Assembly (NCBI GenBank): GCA_001599715.1
Contig: BCHU01000007.1
Span: 1,059,586-1,123,585, forward strand
DNA length: 64,000 nt
Direction of reading: 5' to 3'
DNA from: Phaeotremella fagi
Lineage: Eukaryota > Basidiomycota > Tremellomycetes > Tremellales > Phaeotremellaceae
A model generated the notes under the pieces. It was not told the origin of the DNA. It saw only the letters and a list, made by a program, of their open reading frames with translations, and made no database searches. The translations under genes were made by a program, and so were the position numbers. Position 1 is the first letter of the stretch; each line of letters starts with the position of its first letter. Below, one piece after another: positions 57,332 to 64,000 of the stretch.

Positions 57332-57470
57332 TTATCAGTGTAAATTATCAGGTCAATCTTCGAAGTAGAATGATACTATAGACTGATAACATATTGTAGT
57401 CTCGCTTATCAGAATATTCATTCTCAGATTTTAATCTATTTTCAAAGGAACAGTAGCTCTTATCTGATAA
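57332..57470. promoter_or_regulatory. Cluster of GATA-factor sites
   Basis: TTATCA at 57332-57337, 57345-57350 and 57406-57411, TGATAA at 57384-57389, and the palindrome TTATC-T-GATAA at 57460-57470, which includes ATCTGATAA. The cluster is 280-420 bases before the start of the gene at 57753. The density is far above what a random stretch of this size usually shows. Confidence 0.5.
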
Positions 57471-57752
57471 CACTAAGAAACGTGCGTCGCTAATTTGTTA
57501 ATTGACGTATTTCGAGTTGAAATTTAGATAAATGGAGTTTGAATTGTCTTCTAATTCAGGAGAAGTCCTTCCAATTGTGGAGCGGTTTTTGGGCTAGAAG
57601 ACCGCCGTCTTCGTAAACGTTGGAAGGCCGACGTTGGATTGTGTGCATAAGAAGACGATAATTTAACTTTGTCTCTTCTCTTTCTTACAACCAACAACAT
57701 CACACAATTCGAACGAACTTCAAGCTTGAAATATTCAAATACAAAACCAGAC

Positions 57753-58679
57753 ATGTCCCCATCAGATGATTGGACTCTAGACGAGTGGGATGCCTATTAT
57801 CAAAAACAAGCTCGGGCGCAAAAAGCACAACAAGAACGAAGTCAACGTTCAAGTAGCTCAAACCAAGGGTATACATACCCAAACTCAAATCCAAGCGATG
57901 ATCAATATCCTCAGAGATTCTATCCTCCCCAAGGCAGCGAACCAATAGATGGTAGAAGCATGGAAACTCGCCCACCTTTCACACCAATAGCTCCACCAGA
58001 GTGGGTAGGAAGGACTCATGAGAGAACAGCAAACTATGGGAGGGGAGAAGACCGTGTTGGACGGGAAGGGCAAGGGGGAACAACTTTTTACCCCAAGCAG
58101 TCATACGGTTCTTACGGTGAAGAAAGCCGCTCACGACACCGTCGATCCTCATCACCACGAGGACACAGCTCACGAAACCCTCAACACCAAGAATCATATG
58201 CGAGCAGCGCACAAGGTCCTCGATACTCATCACCACGAGAAGACAGCTCACGAGGCCCTCAATACCCATTACAACAAGGGAGAGGTCTCTCAAGCGGTTA
58301 CGAGACTCAATATAGAAGTCCCAACACTTCTCAAGGAAATTCAACCACCTCTAGAACTCGGTCAGACCATGGAACACCGTATCAACCTCCATCGGGAAAA
58401 CTCATAGCGCCAAAAGCACCGGCTCCAACAAAAGGGTCAGGACCAAACGCAAGTGAGCTAGCCAATCGAGACAGTGAAGATTATCACAGAGGATATCAGG
58501 AAAGTGAGGAATTTTATCAGGAACGTAAAATGAGAGAAGCAAAGAAGCGTGAGGAAAGTAAACTTCGGAAAGAAGACAGATTGAGGTATAAACGACAACA
58601 GGAAGAAGACAGATGGCAAAGGGAGGAGTATGCAAGATGGGACGCTCAGCAACGAAGTAAAAGAGGGAAGGAAAACTAG
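57753..58679 (+). CDS. Disordered Ser/Arg/Gln/Tyr-rich protein with charged C-terminal helix (paralog A)
   Basis: A single-exon ORF of 308 residues. The start is the first ATG in frame (MSPSDDWTLDEWDAYYQKQ). The middle is low complexity, with repeated units such as SPRGHSSRNPQH and SPREDSSRGPQY encoded by an imperfect DNA repeat at about 58135-58275. The last 70 residues are a long charged helix (QERKMREAKKREESKLRKED, EDRWQREEYARWDAQQRSKR). The EYARW motif and the SxxSSRG unit recur in the gene at 59888, so the two are probably paralogs. I know no function. A GATA cluster lies upstream. Confidence 0.6.
   Translation: MSPSDDWTLDEWDAYYQKQARAQKAQQERSQRSSSSNQGYTYPNSNPSDDQYPQRFYPPQGSEPIDGRSMETRPPFTPIAPPEWVGRTHERTANYGRGEDRVGREGQGGTTFYPKQSYGSYGEESRSRHRRSSSPRGHSSRNPQHQESYASSAQGPRYSSPREDSSRGPQYPLQQGRGLSSGYETQYRSPNTSQGNSTTSRTRSDHGTPYQPPSGKLIAPKAPAPTKGSGPNASELANRDSEDYHRGYQESEEFYQERKMREAKKREESKLRKEDRLRYKRQQEEDRWQREEYARWDAQQRSKRGKEN
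58135..58275 (+). repeat. Imperfect in-frame coding repeat
   Basis: The unit CACCACGAG-x-ACAGCTCACGA occurs at least twice about 80 bases apart with matching flanks (CCTCGATxCTCAT before, CCCTCAA after). A related unit occurs at about 60127 in paralog B, in the same reading frame. Confidence 0.6.
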
Positions 58680-58940
58680 GATATCGTCGTTGTCATAGAT
58701 CGTCAAAGTACTAATGTACGGAGATCGATGACATGTCCTCGAACCTCGGGTACCGTATATAGTTAGATAGTTCAATATTCAGTTCTCTAAGAAATGAATA
58801 TTATTTAGTCTGAAAAGCTCTTAACGCAATGGCCAAATATATCTCTTCATAATATATATATAACTACAACTCTATCACTTTAGGTTAGTATTAAACAAGA
58901 GGTTTACCAACGTTCGAAACCCACGTTCCTGTCGCTCTCG

Positions 58941-59232
58941 TTACTCGTCCCCTTGCCCCGAAAGAATAACCCTCTGATCGTTCTTAGCACTGTCAATAGA
59001 ATGCTAGAAAAGATTGTAAAGACATGGTTTCGATGATTAGTTATTTTCTTGTATTTTTTCCGTTGATGAATTTCAATGCTATCACCTCAGATGAGAGCAG
59101 TATTTACGATAGTGGCACTTTTTTGAATGGCATAATTTACAGAATTGACAAGTTCTGCAAAAGTACCAGAATCCAAGTTCATATTAGCTAGTTAAAAGCA
59201 TCATACCCTCCTTTTGATTCTTCTGCCATCAT
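58941..59232 (-). CDS. Candidate Cys-rich microprotein (47 aa, three exons)
   Basis: Too short for simple ORF finding, but three exons splice perfectly on the reverse strand: 59232-59207, 59154-59086 and 58989-58941. The donors are gtatga and gtgata, both acceptors are cag, and the last codon is GAG before TAA. The product starts MMAEESKGG, then TCQFCKLCHSKKCHYRKYC, then SHLSAKND and RVILSGQGDE. Five Cys (C-x2-C-x2-C-x4-C-x5-C) and three His in about 20 residues suggest metal binding. It is not a clear match to metallothioneins, which use CxC pairs, or to known zinc fingers. The model rests on splicing logic only, without expression evidence. Confidence 0.45.
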
Positions 59233-59887
59233 AGATGCAAGTGCTATAGTGTACTACTGAGTCCTCTCATGGAGGGGGCGACTTTTTGTTCCACTTTACA
59301 GAACCAGATCTACGAGCAGATTTACGAGCAGCCTTTTTTCGGGTATTTTATAGAATCCTTTCATTGACTGGGATCCATTTTTTGGCAAAAATGGTCACAT
59401 TAGATAAGAGATAAGCATTTGGACAGGTTCCGCTCCAATCGGGATGCAAGTTTGTACCCAGCTCCGATTGCTTTACCGACTATTCTACTCCGACTTGCAT
59501 TAGAAGAAATAAGCGAAAATGAAACTCCCGTTATCTCTAAATGAAACTCAGATTTCAAAATCAGATGAGTTAAGCGAAATGGATCCATTGTTCCATCTTC
59601 TCAAAGTGAAACTCCGTACTAAAATTTGTTGAAATTTGAGAGATAAGGGGGGGTTTCGTCTTCTTTCAAGTCTTCTAACAACTCCGATCGGGAAAAGATA
59701 ACGGCAAAGATGGTAGAGTCTTTTCTAATCGTTGATCGGAGTTTCTCAAGTGACTTTCACGGTACGACGTATAATAGACGATAGTTTTTCTTCATTTCTT
59801 GTTGTCTTTTCTTTCAAAGACTATTTCGATATTCACAAATTTCTTATACGAACACCCTCACACAAAGTTCATCAAGAATCTAATAAT
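59233..59887. promoter_or_regulatory. Divergent upstream region with five AGATAA sites
   Basis: This region separates the candidate Cys-rich microprotein from paralog B. AGATAA-type sites occur at 59402-59407, 59409-59414, 59531-59536 (reverse), 59641-59646 and 59696-59701. The GATA sites could serve both genes. Otherwise there is no ORF of interest. Confidence 0.45.
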
Positions 59888-60991
59888 ATGTCCGACGATC
59901 CTTACGATAGGAGCTACCACCGTAGTAACCGAACACCATCCTACGACCCCCAAGATCGGGACGATCGTCCACAGTACACCAATACAAGCTACGGCAATAC
60001 GAATTACAACAACACAAATCCGCAAGGAGGTTCTTCTTACCGTACCAATCAGTCGTACGATTCCTATGGTGGAGGTTATCGATCACATCCTAGCAGCTCA
60101 CAAGACAATCGCCCACCACCACCACCACGAGAGAGCAGCTCACGAGGCCATCGATTACTCCCACCACCACAACCGAGCAGCAGCTCACGATACAAGCAAT
60201 ACCCACCACCGAGCAGAAACACACAAATCGATCCAACGATGGTGGGTACCGACGAACAAATAACTAGGGCTCGAGAAAGACACAACTCTAAAGTGAGAGA
60301 AAAAAGGCACCCGGATTCGAAGGCAGATTACGATAGATGGAAATCAAACCGTGAGGAAGAGATCAAAAGACTTCAGAGCTTAAAATTGAATCCTATTCTT
60401 CCTCAACCACCGACCCGAGGATACTTTACGTCTTCGACCTCAACCCACAGGCCTATTCTTCCAAAACCATACTCTACTCCGCTACCGCCACCGCCATCGC
60501 CACCACCTCGAAGATCAAACTTATCAACGAGAGAACAACAAAGGCAGACACGCGAGGCGGAAGTAGCGGAGTATGAAGCGGGGCTTGATGATGAATGGGA
60601 GAATCGTTTCTCTCCTTCAGAAGCAAACCGCTTCGAGGATGCGGAGTATGCAAGGTGGGAGGCTGAGAATCAAGAACGAGAAGCTCGAGAGCAAAGAATG
60701 GAAACCTATCATCAAAAGGTTATAAAGGGTAATATTGCTATGCAGGAAAATGAAGACGAAGATGATTTCTACAATCCAAGCGGCTTCTCAAATTTCGGTT
60801 CGTCATCCTTTGGAGAACAAGATTTTGATGATCTTCCGTCTTATCGCTCAGCTCCTCTTCCTTCTTCTCCTCCTCCTCCTCGTCGTCGTCGCAATCCTTC
60901 TCCAGGCCCATCCTCCAGAGCTTCAAAAAAATCAAGTCGACGCTCTCCTTCCCCTTCACGTAAATCAAGTCGAGGTAAACATCATCGCTGA
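59888..60991 (+). CDS. Disordered Pro/Ser/Arg/Tyr-rich protein with charged helix (paralog B)
   Basis: A single-exon ORF of 367 residues. The start is the first ATG in frame (MSDDPYDRSYHRSNRTPSYD); codons upstream in the same frame have no ATG. The N-terminal half has NTSYGNTNYNNTN and PPPPPRESSSRGHR. A Pro-rich stretch (LPPPPSPPPRRSN) is a likely SH3/WW or profilin ligand. A charged helix follows, FEDAEYARWEAENQEREARE, resembling the end of paralog A. The C-terminus is RS-rich (SSRRSPSPSRKSSRGKHHR). The composition suggests an RNA-associated or condensate-forming protein, but this is inference. Confidence 0.6.
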   Translation: MSDDPYDRSYHRSNRTPSYDPQDRDDRPQYTNTSYGNTNYNNTNPQGGSSYRTNQSYDSYGGGYRSHPSSSQDNRPPPPPRESSSRGHRLLPPPQPSSSSRYKQYPPPSRNTQIDPTMVGTDEQITRARERHNSKVREKRHPDSKADYDRWKSNREEEIKRLQSLKLNPILPQPPTRGYFTSSTSTHRPILPKPYSTPLPPPPSPPPRRSNLSTREQQRQTREAEVAEYEAGLDDEWENRFSPSEANRFEDAEYARWEAENQEREAREQRMETYHQKVIKGNIAMQENEDEDDFYNPSGFSNFGSSSFGEQDFDDLPSYRSAPLPSSPPPPRRRRNPSPGPSSRASKKSSRRSPSPSRKSSRGKHHR

Positions 60992-61072
60992 CGAGACCCC
61001 GATTTCGCCGATTCTCTTAATGGAAGGTTCTCAGTCTACATGATGAAATTCGGTCGTTTGGTTATTGGATAG

Positions 61073-61104
61073 GTTTTGTTTTGTTTTGTTTTGTTTTGTT
61101 TTAT
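61073..61104. repeat. (TTTTG)n microsatellite
   Basis: About six TTTTG units in tandem, downstream of paralog B and downstream of the convergent gene. Confidence 0.85.
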
Positions 61105-61303
61105 TTCTTGTTCTCCAAAGTCAATAGTAAATGTACATACAATAGTTGGAATGATGAAAATTTGATGTGGAAAGTTATATGCCACAAGCCAGCATCAATT
61201 TCATGCTACATACTTCTGGCCAATCATCAAACTCGTTACATTTCATTACACGATCCAAAACCTCCTGTTCTGAGAAATCCCTAAACAGTCTTTTCTCGGA
61301 AAA

Positions 61304-62753
61304 TCATCGTCGTCTCTTATAAGCCCGATCATCCTCTTTCTTCGATCCAGATGAGCCCTTGGTACCAGCACCTTTAATAGACAGTCCAACAGGTTTCTGA
61401 GTCTCCTCCATCCCAGTCCCCGTACCAGCAGCAGCACCACTACCACTTGATTTCGCCCTATCCTCATTCCTCGAATGTTCCCGTCGATCCTCGTTCCGAC
61501 TAGGATTATCCCTCTCATGACGTTTCCCATTGTTACTTCTATCTCTGTCTTTCTCACGTTGCCGATCACGATCACGATCACGATCACGATCACGGTCGCG
61601 GTCTGTATTTCTATGACTTGTGCTTTCCCTTTTATATGAGGATGGGGTTTTGGAGGATGTTGAGGTGGTCGTGGATGGTGGTGGGATCGGTTTCGTCGTT
61701 GATGATAATGGTCCGTATTTGGTTTTATAGCTCGTTAGTTCTGATCGGAGGGATTCGATGATTGATAGATGATGAGTGAGGTCGGCACTAAGTAGAATAA
61801 ATCAGTTCTCGGAGCTGTTGTAATGAGACTCAAATGGACTTACTCTAAAGACGTTATCGTCGCTGCTGAAGCTTGGGAGAGTGAGAAGATCAGTCGCGTA
61901 TCAGAGGTGTTAAATAACTGTATAACTGGACATACCTTCCAAAGCCTTGATCCATTCTTCACCACCACCTTTCCCAGCTTCCAACAACATCTCCCCAAGT
62001 TCTTCATTCTCCCTAACAAGTTCTTTAACTCTCGAAAGAACCAATTCCAAATCGACACCGGATGTGATCCGAACCCCAGTCCCAGTCCCAGTCCCAGCTC
62101 CAGGTTGACCTTCAGACTTGACAGCTGATTTCGATGAATCACCGACAACGTCATCAGTAGGATTCGTTTGCGGTTGTAAAGGCGTATCAAGGGTTGATTT
62201 AGATGATGAACCACCCGATCCAAGTGGTATTGGACTCAATGAAGTGGGATCAGGTAAGAAAGTGTATCGTAAAGCGTAATTCTCTTTGGTGAGTTCAGCA
62301 ATATGATTGCGTAGTAATGCCAGGATTGGGATTAATTCTGTTGGAATTTCAATCTCTTTCGGATGGGTTGTTTGGGATTCTGCTTGGGTGGGTAGGGGGA
62401 TTGTTGTACTATAAGAAGGGAATTTTGATTTTAATCGAGTTAGTTCCATCTGATAGAGGTGTTCATCAGTTCTGATCAAAAGGAGAGATAGATGGACATA
62501 CAGATAAATCATGTTTCTCTTTTTCAAGTTCAACGATTCTTTTACCAAGATTAATCTCATTTTCACTGGGTACATGTTCAGTTTCTATGGGAATGGGTAT
62601 GTTGATTGGAAGAGAATTGTTTTCAGTTTCCATGATTGATGAAGAAGATGGTTGTTGAGGATCCACGATCATTTTTAAATCCTCTTCATCAATTATGTCC
62701 TCGTCCTCGTCCTCTATTCCCAATAGGTCTTCGAATTCATCGTCCATTCTCAT
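61304..62753 (-). CDS. Coiled-coil protein with acidic N-terminus and RD-rich C-terminus, unknown
   Basis: A multi-exon gene of roughly 400 residues. It starts MRMDDEFEDLLGIEDEDED, very acidic. Coiled-coil segments follow (GKRIVELEKEKHDL, LLRNHIAELTKENYALRYTF and LSRVKELVRENEELGEMLLE). A Gly/Thr microrepeat (GAGTGTGTGV) lies between them, encoded by a CCCAGT-type hexamer repeat at about 62077-62103. The C-terminus has an (RD)n stretch encoded by GATCAC hexamers, then basic tail DRAYKRRR, a probable nuclear localisation signal. RD/RS-rich tails are common in splicing and mRNA-processing proteins; a nuclear RNA role is inferred. I recognise no family. Confidence 0.65.
61563..61597. repeat. (GATCAC)n hexanucleotide repeat inside a coding exon
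   Basis: Five near-perfect GATCAC units encode an Arg-Asp dipeptide run on the reverse strand. A length change would alter the protein by two residues per unit without breaking the frame. Confidence 0.8.
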
Positions 62754-63057
62754 TCCATTAGGTCTTCAGTCGTTGATCTCCCTGTACGATTGCTAGAGCA
62801 CCGTTGCCTGTCACAACTGCTTGTGAATGTCTCTTAGTGTATATGTTGTTCTCATGAATATGTAGATGTTTGAATCTCGCTAACTATACAAGCAACATGC
62901 CTTGTCGGAAGTAAACCTCCCTCCACTCTTCAAGTCCATTGTTGGATATGGATACAACACGATACAACATCATTCAATGTTATATATCCAACATATAGAA
63001 TAAATAGATTCTCACTGATCAGCAACTAGCATATCCAGTCTATCACAGACTGTAAAA
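62754..63057. other. Divergent promoter region
   Basis: About 300 bases between the coiled-coil gene and the phosphopantetheinyl transferase gene. It is AT-rich and has no supported ORF. Confidence 0.5.
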
Positions 63058-64000
63058 ATGGTCCAGCTTCTCGCACTTCGTATCCCATCAACACCCATCC
63101 CACCAGACGTAAATCCCCTCCACAATTGACGATATTCCCATAAACTAACTCTTACTTAGATCATCGAAAATCTAGCTTCACATCTAAGTGAGGATGGGAG
63201 AACTAAGCTTCAAAGATGGAGATTACCTAGAGACATGATTCGTGAGTTATATTCAAGTCCTGCATATTAATGAAAACAGGTTCGTTAGCTGGACAACTGA
63301 TACCTATCTATTATTTGCGACGATTTGGAATCGTACCTCCAAATGAGGAGATTAAGATTGGTAGAGCGAAATACGGGAAACCTATACTAGTACGGTTCTC
63401 TCGCTTGTTTTAAGAATACGCTGATCAGGGATGTCACACAGGAATCACCTATACTGGATCCACCTATGGATTACAACACTTCTCATGATGGGGAATATAT
63501 TTTGTTCTCTGCCATTCGGGGGATGAACCCACAGATCGGCGTGGACGTTATGAGTCTGCCTAAAGATCCAATAGATCTGCAAGAGGCATTACAGGATCAG
63601 GTAGGATTTTCTTTCCAGCTGCAATAAGAAATGCTGATACGAGAGTCTACAGCTAGTAGTGAAAGAACGTCAATATCTCCTAGGACGACTGACTGACGAA
63701 CAGCGTTCCCGAATCCTCACACTCTATTGGACGATTAAGGAAGGATACACGAAAGCTGTTGGGTATGGTATTGGATTTGGATTACAGAGGATCACAGTTA
63801 AACTCAATGATGGAATTGTGGATGGGATGAAAGTCGATTTTGAGGTTGATGGGTTGGATATGAGGGAGGTGGATTGGACTTGTAGAGTCGGGTTTCTTAG
63901 TGGTGAGGTGGACCATGGTTGGTCTGTTATTTGGAAAGGTGAGGAGGAAGGTGGGGAGGTTGAGATTGTTGAAGTTGAATGGGAGGAGTTTATTAGATCG
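63058..64000 (+). CDS. 4'-phosphopantetheinyl transferase, Sfp/Lys5/NpgA type (3' end outside window)
   Basis: A multi-exon gene running off the window. It reads MVQLLALRIPSTPIPPD, IIENLASHLSEDGRTKLQRW, RSLAGQLIPIYYLRRFG, RAKYGKPIL, MDYNTSHDGEYILFS, IGVDVMSLP and WTIKEGYTKAVGYGIGFGLQ. KYGKPxL, N-x-SHDG, the (I/V)G(I/V)DVM metal-binding motif and W-x-(I/L)KEGYxKAxGxG are the Sfp-type signatures. The Asp of GVDVM and the Glu of KEG are the expected Mg ligands. The enzyme moves phosphopantetheine from CoA to carrier domains, such as those of alpha-aminoadipate reductase (lysine), fatty acid synthase, and siderophore NRPS or PKS if present. The C-terminus seen so far is acidic (KGEEEGGEVEIVEVEWEEF). 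Confidence 0.9.

Larger units (their letters stand above)
56864..57752. other. Intergenic region with hairpin and GATA cluster
   Basis: About 890 bases without a supported gene. It contains a 9-bp-arm inverted repeat at 56955-56982 and, at 57332-57470, five GATA-type sites upstream of a gene for a disordered protein. A poly-T run lies near 57203-57211. Confidence 0.5.

Noticed and set aside
57143..57343. Forward 66-codon ORF after a poly-T run
   Set aside because: It crosses a homopolymer and has no recognisable domain or splice partner.
58018..58407. Forward His/Ala-rich repetitive ORF in another frame of paralog A
   Set aside because: It arises from the in-frame coding repeat of paralog A read in a shifted frame; it has no independent support.
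61246..61593. Reverse Val/Ile/Arg-rich ORF at the end of the coiled-coil gene
   Set aside because: It is the GATCAC hexamer repeat read in another frame; the RD-rich frame continues the spliced gene.
1..64000. tRNA, rRNA, CRISPR or transposon features
   Set aside because: No cloverleaf-like boxes, rRNA-like segments, regularly spaced repeats, terminal repeats, reverse transcriptase or transposase motifs were noticed by eye.

Overview
The window looks like nuclear DNA of a basidiomycete yeast, most likely a tremellomycete of the Cryptococcus/Kwoniella/Tremella group (inference). Genes are packed closely on both strands and most are split by many introns of about 45-65 bases with GTRNGT donors and CAG/TAG acceptors. 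The recognisable proteins are standard fungal housekeeping proteins. No bacterial operons, transposons, CRISPR arrays, tRNA or rRNA genes were seen.

Layout. 1-7.2 kb: start of an unknown gene, MGR2, a siderophore-iron transporter behind a promoter with an iron-type GATA site, and a Ser-rich coiled-coil protein. 7.4-11.5 kb: a small uncertain ORF and a large BIRC6-type E2 ubiquitin-conjugating protein with a UBA domain and two SUMO-interaction-like motifs. 11.9-17.6 kb: six single-exon, same-strand paralogs of a small protein family I do not recognise, the best candidate here for an undescribed system. 18-25.3 kb: carnitine acetyltransferase (CAT2 type, ending in AKL), a small ORF, two membrane proteins and eIF2B beta. 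25.5-32.7 kb: GUF1, mitochondrial cysteine synthase and an SH3-PX protein. 33-40.9 kb: an NAD(P)-binding protein, Yippee, a homeodomain factor, a universal-stress-protein domain protein and ARV1. 40.9-53.2 kb: THOC1, SNRNP27, a Zn2Cys6 regulator and DDB1. 53.8-64 kb: an uncharacterised W/P-rich protein, mitochondrial ribosomal bS6m, a small helical protein, two related disordered proteins with a Cys-rich microprotein between them, a coiled-coil RD-rich protein, and the start of a phosphopantetheinyl transferase.

Several pairs share short divergent promoters: THOC1/SNRNP27, the USP protein/ARV1, GUF1/cysteine synthase, a membrane protein/GCD7 and the Zn2Cys6 factor/DDB1. Themes are mitochondrial function (MGR2, GUF1, bS6m, CAT2, cysteine synthase), mRNA processing (THOC1, SNRNP27), ubiquitin (E2, DDB1) and iron. 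Exon structures were read by eye, so internal splice sites are less certain than gene identities. Multi-exon lengths are approximate.
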